In this document: piece by piece, positions 1 to 7,363 of the stretch
How the letters are laid out: each line of letters opens with the position of its first letter
Numbering within the stretch: the stretch's first letter is position 1
Origin: Planctomycetota bacterium
Lineage (GTDB): Bacteria; Planctomycetota; UBA1135; UBA2386
NCBI GenBank assembly: GCA_020638695.1
Contig: JACKIB010000043.1
Span: forward strand, 1-16,163
DNA length: 16,163 nucleotides
Reading direction: 5' to 3'
The notes under the pieces: model-generated
The model's input: the letters and a program-made list of their open reading frames with translations, nothing else
Told to the model about the DNA's origin: nothing
Databases searched by the model: none
Program-made: the position numbers and the translations under genes

Positions 1-48
1 TCCTGAATAGTCCGGGCTAGGGTTCGGACGTCGGCCCCTCGCGACGGG

Positions 49-801
49 CTACAGGTCGGTCGTGCTCGTCACCCCGAAGTCGGTCTGCAGGATCCGGCGC
101 AGCTCGTAGAAGTCGCGGATCTCGTAGGTCGGCTTGGTGTTGCCGTCCGTTTGCGCGTGCCGACCGGAGCGGCGGTTGCGCACTGTGATGATCCCGACCT
201 CGTTGCACGGGTCGATGTCGTTACGCGGATTGTCACCGACGTACATCACGCGGTTGGCGATCAGACCCAAATCGTCGAGCACCCGCTGGTAGAGCTTCGG
301 GTTGGGCTTGTTGATCCCGATCTGGTCGGTGAAGTAGATCGCCCCCGGGGTCAGGAACTCGTAGATCTTCAGCCGAATGACCTTCTCCGCCTGCTTGACG
401 GTCAGGCCGAGCGAGATGATGCCGCGGATCAGCTTGGTGCCCGCCAGCCAGCGCAGCACTTCGTACGCGTCGTCGTACACCTTGAGCTCGCGCCACTTCG
501 TCTCGTGGTAGGCGACGACCCCGGCGGCCACCAGGATCGCCGGGTTCAGACCGGCGCTCGCCTCGACCGGCAGGCGATGGATGACCTTGTCGAAGTGGCT
601 GCCGAAGTTGCTCGAGAACTCGCTGATCACCTCGTCCAGTTCGCGGCGGAGTACCTCGCGATCCACCCGAAGTCCGGCCCGGATCATCGCGTCGAGCGCC
701 GCCCGCCTGGCCTTGTCGGCGAACACCGAGGTCGAGAACAAGGTGTCGTCGATGTCGAGGAACAGGGCGTCGAGGGGCTTCGGAGTCGCGTCGTTAGGCA
801 T
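49..801 (-). CDS. HAD-superfamily (subfamily IA-like) hydrolase
   Basis: A 250-residue soluble protein with the four HAD motifs in order: DxDDT near residues 16-20 (nucleophile Asp16, acid/base Asp18), a Ser in ISLG around 130, Lys165 in the NKPNPKLY stretch, and GDNPRND at 189-195 for Mg2+ binding. A helical cap lies between motifs I and II (about 35-115), as in subfamily IA phosphatases. The expected chemistry is Mg2+-dependent phosphomonoester hydrolysis through an aspartyl-phosphate; the substrate cannot be told, and nucleotide or sugar phosphates are both possible. I chose ATG 801 over an in-frame GTG at 828 because GGAG sits 7 nt before the ATG and a TACAAT box at 831-836 would place the transcript start downstream of the GTG. 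A hairpin terminator separates it from the secretin gene upstream, so it is probably its own unit and functionally unrelated. Confidence 0.9.
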   Translation of the reverse strand: MPNDATPKPLDALFLDIDDTLFSTSVFADKARRAALDAMIRAGLRVDREVLRRELDEVISEFSSNFGSHFDKVIHRLPVEASAGLNPAILVAAGVVAYHETKWRELKVYDDAYEVLRWLAGTKLIRGIISLGLTVKQAEKVIRLKIYEFLTPGAIYFTDQIGINKPNPKLYQRVLDDLGLIANRVMYVGDNPRNDIDPCNEVGIITVRNRRSGRHAQTDGNTKPTYEIRDFYELRRILQTDFGVTSTTDL

Positions 802-830
802 GCTTCGGCTCCGCGGGCCGCGGGGCACGC

Positions 831-836
831 ATTGTA
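831..836 (-). promoter_or_regulatory. -10-like box TACAAT before the HAD gene
   Basis: On the minus strand the box reads TACAAT (5 of 6 against TATAAT) in otherwise very GC-rich DNA. The expected start would fall near 824, giving a leader of about 22 nt that holds the GGAG ribosome site. The region 17 nt upstream (CTGGCC) is a poor -35, so the call rests on the -10 and its position. Confidence 0.45.
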
Positions 837-948
837 GCCCTCGAGCGCGGCGGGGCCAGCGCGCCGGTTCGCGCCTCGCGAATCGCGGGGTGACGGAGGA
901 TGTTCACCCTGGCGTCGCTCCCCGCTCGCTGCGCTCGGGCTGGAAACG

Positions 949-974
949 ACGACGCCCGCTTGCGCGGGCGTCGT
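949..974 (-). terminator. Hairpin terminator after the downstream secretin gene
   Basis: A perfect 11-bp inverted repeat (ACGACGCCCGC / GCGGGCGTCGT) with a 4-nt loop lies 37 nt past the secretin stop codon. On the minus strand it is followed by CGTTTCC, a weak T run. Position between two genes of the same direction supports a Rho-independent terminator; the poor T tract keeps the call moderate. Confidence 0.55.
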
Positions 975-1011
975 GGGGAGGGTCGCAGTGCCCCCGGTTC
1001 GATCCGACGGA

Positions 1012-3606
1012 CTACTTGCCGAGCGCGTCGACGCTGGCTTGGTAGTCGTTCATGTGATCGACCACGTCGGTGATCTTCGCCTTCACCAGCACCATCAGCG
1101 ACGAGCTTTCGTCGACGACGCCCTCCTGCTTGAAGAAGAACGACAGGATCGGGATCTTCGAGAAGATCGGCACCTCGGCGCGGCGCTCGCGGCTCAGGAT
1201 GGTGCGCAGCCCGCCGATCAGCACCGAGCCGCCGTCCGGCACCTGCGCGGTCGTCGCCACCGACTTCACGGTGAGCACCGGCAGCTGCAGGGTGACCGGC
1301 AGGGTGGAGCCGGCGAGCGAAGTGGTGAAGGTCGGAATCGGCCGCTGCAGCTGCGCCACCGTCGGCTCGAGCACCAGCGTGACGCTGCGACGGTCGTGGC
1401 GGATGATCGGCCGCACGTCCAGCACGATGCCGTCGTGGATCACGTCGATCTTCGGGTCGGCGATGAACGACGCCTGGGCCACTTCCACGTCGAAGTCGCG
1501 CACGTAGGAAGTCTGGTTGATCACCGAGACGTTGGCGCGGTTGTTGTTCAACACGGTGACGGTCTGCGCGTTCACCAGCTGCGCGCTCTCGCTCTTCTCG
1601 ACGGCGCGGAAGATCATGTTGACCTGAAGGTCGTTCAGGTACGTCCAGGCCGCGGTGAGGCCACCGGTCGGGGTCAGGATGCGACCCAGCCGGTCGGTGA
1701 AGAAGTTCTCGGTGCGGCCGCGGTAGTCGCCGTCACCGCCGTCGTCGTAGAAGAAGCCCGACAGCGGGCTGGCCGCGGGGTCGGCGGTGCCGGAGTTGTC
1801 TCGGCCGGCCGACGCGTTGGTCTGCAGGCCGTTGGACAGGTCGTCCAGCGGGGCGACCGTGCCCTTGTTGCCGGCGCCGCCGGTGCCACGGAAGTCGACA
1901 CCGACCTCCTGCAGGAAGTTCTCGTTGATGGTGAGGAACTTGGTCTCGACGGTCACCACCGCGGTCGAGATGCGAACCATGTCGGCCAAGAACTTGGCGA
2001 CCTCGTGCTGCATCTTCGGGTTGGCCTTGATCAGCAGGTAGCCGCCGTCGACCTGGTCGATCGACGCTCCGCTCTCGCCGTCCCAGTAGCCCGTCCCGGT
2101 CGCGGCCTTGATCTGCGACACCAGCGTGTCCATCTCGATCAGCGCCACCTTCTCGTCGGACTCGCCACCGGTGCGCGGCACGGTCGACTCCGAGTCACCG
2201 GTCGGCAGGTTCGAGATCGACGCGGGAAGGAACGCGGTGGTCGGGAAGATCAGGCTCCGGATGTCGTGGGTGACCAGCACGTTGTCGCCGCCGGCCTTGG
2301 TCTTGTTGGTGATCAGCACCACGCCGTTGCGGATCGTCCACGCCAGCTTCTCGCTCTTGCCGCACATCAAGTTCAGCATGTTCTTGAGCGTCATCGGCGT
2401 GACCAGGTCCAGGTCGAGCTTGAGGTCCTCGCCGGTGATCACCTCTTTGCCCTCGTTGGTCACGATGATCGTGACCCGGGACTGCGTCGCCAGCACCTTG
2501 AAGGCCTCCTGATAGGGGCCGTTGCCGTCCGGCTTGAATGACATGCGACCGATCTCGGTCTCCGCGACGCGCTTGGTGGTCGCCGCGTCCTCCGGATCCA
2601 GCGCGATGCTCGGCAGCTTCTGGCCACCGCGCCGCACCGCACGCGCCCACGTCGATCCGTTGACCCGCATCACTTCGGTCTGCGGGTTGAGCAGGTCCTC
2701 GCGCGCTTCGCGGTTGCGGAGGTACTCGATCGCCTTCTCGCGGAAGTACTGCTCCTTGAAGGCCGCTCGCATCGACTTGCTGGAAGCGTTGTAGAGGTCG
2801 CGAGCCAGCGGGTTGCCCGGGTCCTCGGACAGCGCCAGTTCGGCCAGGTGCTGGGCCTCCTTGAATCGCCGCACCACGAACGCCTTCTCGGCGGTCTGGA
2901 TCAGCTTGTTGACCTTGGCCGTGATGCGCGCCCGCTCGCGCGCCTCGGCCTCCATGGTCTTCTGGCGGGCGGCCGCCTGCTGGGCGTCCACCATCTCAGA
3001 CTCGTAGGCGGTGCGCTTGGCCTCGGCGTCGTTGAGCAGCCCTCTGGTCTGGTCCTCGAGGGGCTTCCAGTTGACCCAAGGCAAGGCCTCGATCTGCAAC
3101 TTCGCGGCGCGGAACTGCTGGATCGCCAGGTCGAAGTTCGATGCGCGGAGCAGCTCCTTGCCCTGCTGCAGGTATGCCTCCACCCGAGCGCGGGCCGCCT
3201 GCTGCTGGATCTTCTGCCGATCCTGCATCGCCTTGTCGAAGGTGTTCGCGGTGCCCGCTGCCTGCCCGGACTCGGCGCGCAGCGACTGCAGCTCACGCAG
3301 CACTTCGCGGTTCGCCGGATCCAGCTTCTCCGCCTCCAGCAGGAAGGCCATCGCCAGCTGCGGCTTCGAGTCGGCGCGCGCGCGGCGGGCGTCGGACAGG
3401 TACTTCTGGATGAGGAAGCGCTCGCGCTCCTGCATCAGCTTGTCCTGCGGGTCTTGCTTTGCGGGGGCCGGCGCCGCGAGGGTGCCGGTCGCCGCATCGA
3501 CCCCGCCCTTCGGCAGCAGCTGCGGATCGGTGGTTTGGGTGGAACAGGCCGCGATCGCACACAGCAAGGCGGTGAGGACTGCACAGAGCTTGGGACGTAC
3601 GTTCAT
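1012..3606 (-). CDS. TPR-secretin outer-membrane lipoprotein (downstream copy)
   Basis: An 864-residue secretin-type protein. The N-terminus is a lipoprotein signal with lipobox IAAC at 18-21; Ser22 after the lipid Cys fits outer-membrane sorting. Residues about 55-300 are alpha-helical with TPR-like units (LAMAFLLEAEKLDPANR at 84-100, ELALSEDPGNPLARDLY at 256-272). An N0/STN-like domain follows (about 360-435), an N1-like domain (about 490-545), then the secretin C-domain (about 550-850) with PDGGSVLIGG at 790-799 and the VPIFSKIPILSFFF end motif at 812-825. An acidic DDGGDGD stretch sits at 621-627. Upstream in-frame sequence to 3909 is Arg/Pro-rich and non-coding in character, and the signal peptide begins exactly at ATG 3606, which fixes the start although no Shine-Dalgarno is visible. 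It lies downstream of the exb genes across an 855-bp gap. It probably forms a multimeric outer-membrane channel; the cargo is unknown. Confidence 0.9.
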   Translation of the reverse strand: MNVRPKLCAVLTALLCAIAACSTQTTDPQLLPKGGVDAATGTLAAPAPAKQDPQDKLMQERERFLIQKYLSDARRARADSKPQLAMAFLLEAEKLDPANREVLRELQSLRAESGQAAGTANTFDKAMQDRQKIQQQAARARVEAYLQQGKELLRASNFDLAIQQFRAAKLQIEALPWVNWKPLEDQTRGLLNDAEAKRTAYESEMVDAQQAAARQKTMEAEARERARITAKVNKLIQTAEKAFVVRRFKEAQHLAELALSEDPGNPLARDLYNASSKSMRAAFKEQYFREKAIEYLRNREAREDLLNPQTEVMRVNGSTWARAVRRGGQKLPSIALDPEDAATTKRVAETEIGRMSFKPDGNGPYQEAFKVLATQSRVTIIVTNEGKEVITGEDLKLDLDLVTPMTLKNMLNLMCGKSEKLAWTIRNGVVLITNKTKAGGDNVLVTHDIRSLIFPTTAFLPASISNLPTGDSESTVPRTGGESDEKVALIEMDTLVSQIKAATGTGYWDGESGASIDQVDGGYLLIKANPKMQHEVAKFLADMVRISTAVVTVETKFLTINENFLQEVGVDFRGTGGAGNKGTVAPLDDLSNGLQTNASAGRDNSGTADPAASPLSGFFYDDGGDGDYRGRTENFFTDRLGRILTPTGGLTAAWTYLNDLQVNMIFRAVEKSESAQLVNAQTVTVLNNNRANVSVINQTSYVRDFDVEVAQASFIADPKIDVIHDGIVLDVRPIIRHDRRSVTLVLEPTVAQLQRPIPTFTTSLAGSTLPVTLQLPVLTVKSVATTAQVPDGGSVLIGGLRTILSRERRAEVPIFSKIPILSFFFKQEGVVDESSSLMVLVKAKITDVVDHMNDYQASVDALGK

Positions 3607-3630
3607 CTGTACTGGTCTCAGTAGGGGCGA

Positions 3631-3649
3631 GCCGGTGAGGGGAACCGGC
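3631..3649 (-). promoter_or_regulatory. Leader hairpin with TCCCC loop (secretin, downstream copy)
   Basis: Six-bp stem GCCGGT/ACCGGC closing a 7-nt loop that reads TCCCCTC in mRNA sense, 25-43 nt upstream of the start codon. Three other genes in this window have a similar element in a similar place. Possible translational control site; inference only. Confidence 0.35.
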
Positions 3650-3973
3650 CGGCCGATAGGGAGCGGAGGCTTCGACTCGAGAGGGGCGCGGGGCACACGC
3701 CGTCGCTGCAATGAGCGACTGCGACCAGGAAACCGGCGATGGTTCGAGTGGCGCGTGGCATCCGTGCGAGAGGAACCCTGCGGCCGAGCCGTATGCCGCG
3801 GGGGGTTGGAGACGCCGAAAATTAGCTGTCGCCTGATCCCGGTGCCACCTCGATCTCCGGGTCTTTTGGGGGTTGCGCTCGTCCCGTGCGGCGCGCCGCA
3901 CGGGTGCAATGGCGGGTTTCGAAGGGGGCCTCGGGGTGGCCGGCGGGGTGCCTCCCCAGACCGTCAGCTCGGC

Positions 3974-4002
3974 TCGCGACCCGCGCGTCGGGCGGGTCGC
4001 GA
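3974..4002. repeat. Perfect 11-bp inverted repeat
   Basis: Arms TCGCGACCCGC and GCGGGTCGCGA with a 7-nt spacer, in the middle of the non-coding region. No T run follows on either strand, so it is not a standard terminator. It could be an operator, an RNA structure in a long leader, or a residue of GC-rich drift. Confidence 0.5.
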
Positions 4003-4203
4003 CGCGGGCGCGACCGGGGAGCTCCGATCGAGACCTCGCGGCCGAGTCGGCGAATTCGCGACTGCGCCTCAGGCCTGGCTGGCCCCTGTCCACAGGGGGT
4101 GAACCCGCCTGTGACCCCGGTCCCGAAGGAGCGACCGCTCGGCATTCTCCGCGCGGGTTTCGTCCCTACCGCGACGGAAGCGGACCCGGGCCCTCGTCGA
4201 GGG

Positions 4204-4448
4204 TCGAGCGGCGCTCGGCGACCGCTGGCATTGCCACCCGACCGCGGGTGCGAGGGCCTGACCGGGCGGCCCGGGCGCACGGCGATGCCGGCGGCTGACC
4301 CGGGCATCTGGCCCGGACTACTCGTGACCGCGCTTCTGCGATCGCGCGAGGTCGGTGCTGGCGTCGTCGAACGTCAGAGCCTGCTGATCGACGGGGAGGC
4401 ACCCCGCCTCCTCGCAGAACCCGCCCGATCATCTGCCAACAACCTTAC
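4204..4448 (-). repeat. Conserved upstream block, copy 1 (secretin, downstream copy)
   Basis: Contains an exact 16-mer TCGAGCGGCGCTCGGC (4204-4219), a GC-rich motif ACCGGGCGGCCCGGGCGC (4261-4278) and GCCAACAACCTTAC (4435-4448), written on the plus strand. The same elements occur in the same order upstream of the other secretin gene. Sequence between the motifs is not alignable by eye. The outermost motif lies 14 nt after the exbD stop codon. Confidence 0.4.
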
Positions 4449-4461
4449 GATCTCGCGACGC

Positions 4462-5001
4462 CTAGCGCCCGCCGCCGCCGCCGAAGTGGATGTCGTCGAA
4501 GCCGACGAATTTGACCGCGTCGACGCATGCCGCGACGTCGCCGTAGACCGTGCCAGCGTCGGGCTCGATCACCACGGACATCGGCTTCATCCGACCGGGC
4601 CGCTTCGGATCGGGCACGCTCCAGCGCGGGTCGCGGTGGAGCTCCTCCAGCTCGCGCTTCAGGTCGTCGAGCGAGTCGGCCCGGGTCGCCCCCACGCTGA
4701 AGTGCACCTTGTGTCCTGGCCAGTAGTACGCGTTCTTCGCTGCCGGGCGCAGGGTCTTCTCACCGCGGCGGTCGAGCACGATCCGGATCCGCAGCTTCTC
4801 CTGCGGTTCCATTGTCCCGCCTCCTCGGCTGCCCGTGTCCTTGGGCAGGTAGGCGGGGAGCTTGGATTCGAGGATCTTGAAGTCGATGCAGAGGAAGAAC
4901 ACGATCAGCAAGAAGACGACGTCGATCATTGGTGTCATGTCGACCTCGGACTCCGAGGTGGCCGCGTCGCGCCTCTGCTTCCGTTTGGGCTTTGACGTCA
5001 C
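4462..5001 (-). CDS. exbD: ExbD/TolR proton-channel subunit (third, duplicate)
   Basis: A 179-residue inner-membrane protein with a short basic cytoplasmic N-terminus, one membrane helix (about 24-42) and a periplasmic domain. The helix begins DMTPMID, with Asp27 equivalent to the essential proton-carrying Asp of ExbD/TolR. The end (VVIEPDAGTVYGDVAACVDAV) matches the usual ExbD fold, with IEPD where the family often has IRAD. It is closely similar to the neighbouring copy at 5218-5799, clearly a tandem duplicate, but lacks that copy's lysine tail. I chose GTG 5001: from there the N-terminus aligns without gaps to the neighbour (21 residues to the DMTPMID Asp in both) and the same GGGAG precedes both starts. 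ATG 5091 (30 residues longer, with a GAGGA 9 nt upstream) and TTG 5151 remain possible. Confidence 0.88.
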   Translation of the reverse strand: MTSKPKRKQRRDAATSESEVDMTPMIDVVFLLIVFFLCIDFKILESKLPAYLPKDTGSRGGGTMEPQEKLRIRIVLDRRGEKTLRPAAKNAYYWPGHKVHFSVGATRADSLDDLKRELEELHRDPRWSVPDPKRPGRMKPMSVVIEPDAGTVYGDVAACVDAVKFVGFDDIHFGGGGGR

Positions 5002-5012
5002 GGTGTAGGTCT

Positions 5013-5017
5013 CTCCC
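5013..5017 (-). promoter_or_regulatory. Ribosome binding site GGGAG supporting the GTG start
   Basis: GGGAG lies 11 nt before GTG 5001. The duplicate gene has GGGAG 7 nt before its ATG 5799 (5807-5811), and the ACACC just before both start codons also matches. This paralogous alignment is the main reason for preferring the short form of the third ExbD. Confidence 0.45.
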
Positions 5018-5217
5018 GGCTCCGGGGGGTTCTGTGCCAGGAGCGCCCAACGCCGTCGGCGGAGGTCGGGTTCACCGAGTGCGTCGGTCATCGGGGGAAG
5101 TCCTCGGAAGGTGGACGACCCCGCTCTCCCCGCGAACTCCCGCTTCCCCAACCCGTCGCAGACTCGCGTCGCGGCCTGCGGTGCGCCGCCGAGTCGGACC
5201 CGGCGGCGCGCGACCCG

Positions 5218-5799
5218 CTACTTCTTCTTCTTGCGCGGCTTCTTCGCGTACTTGCCGCCCGTCTCACTGCCGAGCCCGCCGCCGAAGTTGATGTCGTCGA
5301 AGCCGACGAACTTGACCGCGTCGACGCACGGCGCGACGTCGCCGTAGACCGTCCCGGTGTCCGGCTCGATCACGACGCCCATCACCTTCTTGCTGCCGGG
5401 CTTCTTCGGATCGGGCACGCGTCGGTTCGGATCGTCGTGGATCTTCTTCAGCTCGTCCTTCAACTCGTCGAGCGTCTCGACCTTCTTCGGGCCCACGGTG
5501 TAGTGCACCTTGTGACCGACCAGGTAGTAGGCGTGCTTGGCCGCCGGGCGGAGGCTCTTCTCCCCCTTGCGGTCGAGCACGATCTTGATCCGCAACTGCT
5601 CTTGCGGTTCGACCTTCTCGGGTTGGCTGCCCTTGTCCTTCGGTAGGTACGCGGGGAGCTTGGACTCGAGGATCTTGAAGTCGATGCAGAGGAAGAAAAT
5701 GATCAGCAGGAAGACCACGTCGATCATGGGGGTCATGTCGATCTCGGCCTCCTTGGTGACCTCTTCCTTCATCTGCTGTCGTCTGGACTTTCTGGCCAT
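5218..5799 (-). CDS. exbD: ExbD/TolR proton-channel subunit (second)
   Basis: A 193-residue ExbD-type protein: basic cytoplasmic N-terminus, membrane helix at about 24-42 starting DMTPMID (proton-carrying Asp27), linker FKILESKLPAYLPKD, and a periplasmic domain ending VVIEPDTGTVYGDVAPCVDAV. ATG 5799 has GGGAG 7 nt upstream and follows the stop of the first ExbD by 14 nt, so the two are almost certainly cotranscribed with exbB. It ends in an unusual basic tail (KKPRKKKK) predicted to lie in the periplasm, absent from both other copies. A 216-bp gap to the third copy (126 bp if the longer start is used) is larger than the other spacings and may reflect the duplication event. It should dimerise in the ExbB channel and transmit proton flow to a periplasmic partner. 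Confidence 0.93.
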   Translation of the reverse strand: MARKSRRQQMKEEVTKEAEIDMTPMIDVVFLLIIFFLCIDFKILESKLPAYLPKDKGSQPEKVEPQEQLRIKIVLDRKGEKSLRPAAKHAYYLVGHKVHYTVGPKKVETLDELKDELKKIHDDPNRRVPDPKKPGSKKVMGVVIEPDTGTVYGDVAPCVDAVKFVGFDDINFGGGLGSETGGKYAKKPRKKKK

Positions 5800-5813
5800 G
5801 GTGTGTCTCCCTG

Positions 5814-6350
5814 CTACTTGGCCTTCTGTGCCTTGAGCATCTTGTCTTCCTTGTCGATCTCGCTCATCGCCAGCTCGAGCTTCCAGAACTGTGCGTAGGG
5901 CTGGCTGCACGCGGTCATGAACTTGCCGACGTAGTGCCACTCGGTCCACTTGTCGGCGCGGACCAGCACCGGGTCATCGGGGATGTTCGGGTTCTTGGCC
6001 GACACCGCCTGTCCTTCCTTGAGCGGCTTGTAGGTGAGCTTCAAGGTGTTGCGCCACTCGACGAGCAGCTTCTTCATGCCCTCGTAGTTCTCGCCGTGCT
6101 GGGCCGCCGCGTAGTAGGTGTTGCCCTTGTAGATCACGTCGCCACCCTGATTGATGTTGGCGATCGGTCGCACGTCGGGTGGCTGGTCGTCCGGCTGGAC
6201 GTACTTCGCCTTCGGCAGGATCAGGTCTTCGAGGTCGGTCTGGCTGAGGTCGATCACCAGCACGAAGAAGATCATCAGCAGGAAGACGCAGTCGATCATC
6301 GGCGTCATGTCCAGCTTCGCGTCTTCTTGGACGGCATCCAGGTTTGCCAT
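5814..6350 (-). CDS. exbD: ExbD/TolR proton-channel subunit (first, divergent)
   Basis: A 178-residue ExbD-type protein with a 14-residue cytoplasmic start, a membrane helix at about 16-36 and a periplasmic domain. The helix carries DMTPMID with Asp20 as the likely proton carrier. Near the end VLVRADKWTEWHYVGKFMTAC keeps the classical RADK signature that the other two copies have lost. A long insertion (about 65-125) separates the strands, and the tail is charged and helical. ATG 6350 has AAGGAG 5 nt upstream, one of the best ribosome sites in the window. It follows exbB by 75 nt, in which a 6-bp hairpin (6395-6410) lies. It is only distantly related to the other two, so the motor may contain mixed ExbD dimers. 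Confidence 0.93.
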   Translation of the reverse strand: MANLDAVQEDAKLDMTPMIDCVFLLMIFFVLVIDLSQTDLEDLILPKAKYVQPDDQPPDVRPIANINQGGDVIYKGNTYYAAAQHGENYEGMKKLLVEWRNTLKLTYKPLKEGQAVSAKNPNIPDDPVLVRADKWTEWHYVGKFMTACSQPYAQFWKLELAMSEIDKEDKMLKAQKAK

Positions 6351-6425
6351 GGTCGCTCCTTGGCTGAGGTTCTTGCGGTTGCGCGGTCAGCGCACGGACG
6401 TCAACGTCCGGACGCCGGCCTCGGA

Positions 6426-7136
6426 TCACGCCTTGGCGGTACGGAATCGCTCGAAAAGGTCCTCGGCGATCGCGTTGACCTCGATGGTGGTCCGCACCAC
6501 GCGGTTGCGGAACATGAAGTAGAACGCGCCGACCGGGATCGCCACGCACAGACCGAAGATGGTGGTGGTGAGTGCCAGCTTGATACCACCGGCGAGCTGG
6601 GCCGGGCTCACCGAGCCACCGGCGGCCGCGATGTCACCGAACGTCACGAACATACCGGTCACGGTGCCGAGCAGACCCATCATCGGCGCCGTCGCGGCGA
6701 TCAGCGACAGGTAGCCGATCTTCTGGAACAGCTTGACCGACTCCTCGTCCTCCATCTCGCGCACCGAGGACTGCATGGTCTCGAACGGGTGGCCGAGCTT
6801 TGCCAGGCCCGCGGCGACCACATTGGTCAGGTAGTTGCGCTCGCTCTCGCAGAGGTCCAGCGCCTCCTGGAAGTTCTTCTCGTCGAACAACGCCTCGAGC
6901 TCGTCGATCAGGTCCGGCGGCGCGATCTTGTCGCGCTTGAGGGTCATGAAGTTCTCGATGATCAGCGCCAGCGAGAGGATCGAGATACCCACGATGATCC
7001 AACCGATCGTGCCCGCGTTCTTGAACGCGTCCATCACCGGGTTTGTGCGCTCGGTGCCGGGGGCGTCCTGCGCCATCGCGGTGGACGCAAGGACCAGGAA
7101 GGTTGGGACGGAGGCGACGAACTTGTTCAGCTTCAT
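6426..7136 (-). CDS. exbB: ExbB/TolQ/MotA-family proton channel
   Basis: A 236-residue protein. Residues 1-22 form a cleavable signal peptide ending AMA before Gln23, an N-terminal addition absent from typical E. coli TolQ but known in some ExbB proteins. Three membrane helices follow: about 43-66, 140-168 and 184-209. The second holds the family signature APMMGLLGTVTGM (150-162); the third has ALTTTIFGLCVAIP (188-201), whose Thr residues line the proton path in ExbB/TolQ. The cytoplasmic loop (67-139) is rich in acidic residues. It should form the pentameric stator around ExbD. The start is set by the signal peptide; no Shine-Dalgarno is seen, and a TCCCC-loop hairpin lies 35-56 nt upstream. 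It heads the exbB-exbD-exbD-exbD run. Confidence 0.95.
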   Translation of the reverse strand: MKLNKFVASVPTFLVLASTAMAQDAPGTERTNPVMDAFKNAGTIGWIIVGISILSLALIIENFMTLKRDKIAPPDLIDELEALFDEKNFQEALDLCESERNYLTNVVAAGLAKLGHPFETMQSSVREMEDEESVKLFQKIGYLSLIAATAPMMGLLGTVTGMFVTFGDIAAAGGSVSPAQLAGGIKLALTTTIFGLCVAIPVGAFYFMFRNRVVRTTIEVNAIAEDLFERFRTAKA

Positions 7137-7170
7137 GATGATGGGACGGTTTGGTCGGGCCAGCAGGGGG

Positions 7171-7192
7171 GAGCCGCAGGGGACATCGGCTC
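7171..7192 (-). promoter_or_regulatory. Leader hairpin with TCCCC loop (exbB)
   Basis: Six-bp stem GAGCCG/CGGCTC around a 10-nt loop reading ATGTCCCCTG in mRNA sense, 35-56 nt before the exbB start, which lacks a Shine-Dalgarno. Same layout as the elements at 3631, 11377 and 14707. Confidence 0.35.
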
Positions 7193-7312
7193 GGGGGGAA
7201 GGCCCGCGGGGTCGAAGGGTTAGAGGGGGATGAGCAGAGTCAGGGAAGTGTGCGCAAGGCTCGGGCAACCGGAAACCCCCGGCGCTGGCCAATCCGCAAG
7301 AAAATGTCTGGG

Positions 7313-7358
7313 GCCGACCCGCTCGTCCGGTGCCGTGGCCACCGTCCGATGGGTCGGC
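7313..7358 (-). terminator. Possible terminator between TPR gene and exbB
   Basis: Arms GCCGACCC and GGGTCGGC pair across a 30-nt loop, starting 5 nt after the TPR gene stop. On the minus strand CCCAGACATTTTCTT follows, giving a T-rich stretch after the stem. The loop is long, so this is a weak call; it may only attenuate transcription into exbB. Confidence 0.3.
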
Positions 7359-7363
7359 GGCAT

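Larger units (their letters stand above)
3607..4461. other. 855-bp non-coding region between exbD and secretin gene
   Basis: No convincing gene on either strand: the open frames here translate to low-complexity Arg/Pro/Gly/Ala strings. It holds a TCCCC-loop hairpin near the secretin start (3631-3649), an AT-rich patch at 3818-3824 (TAATTT on the minus strand, no good -35), an 11-bp stem hairpin (3974-4002), a 6-bp stem at 4083-4098, blocks shared with the other secretin upstream region (4204-4448), and a 6-bp stem at 4395-4411. A 36-codon stretch at 4321-4428, read on the minus strand in the frame of the preceding exbD, has coding-like third positions but no start codon. Confidence 0.6.

Noticed and set aside
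802..828. GTG 828 as start of the HAD gene
   Set aside because: No ribosome site before it, and it lies within a few bases of the TACAAT box; ATG 801 has GGAG at good distance.
973..2541. Plus-strand open frame of 522 codons opposite the downstream secretin
   Set aside because: Its translation is rich in Arg, His, Gln and Val with no domain, it lies entirely antisense to a well-supported secretin, and long antisense frames are expected at this GC content.
3607..3909. N-terminal extension of the downstream secretin to position 3909
   Set aside because: The added ~100 residues are Arg/Pro/Gly-rich and would bury the lipoprotein signal peptide that begins at 3606.
4300..4316. CCGGGC/GCCCGG hairpin as terminator of the exb genes
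   Set aside because: Only six pairs, no T run on the minus strand, and about 145 nt beyond the exbD stop.
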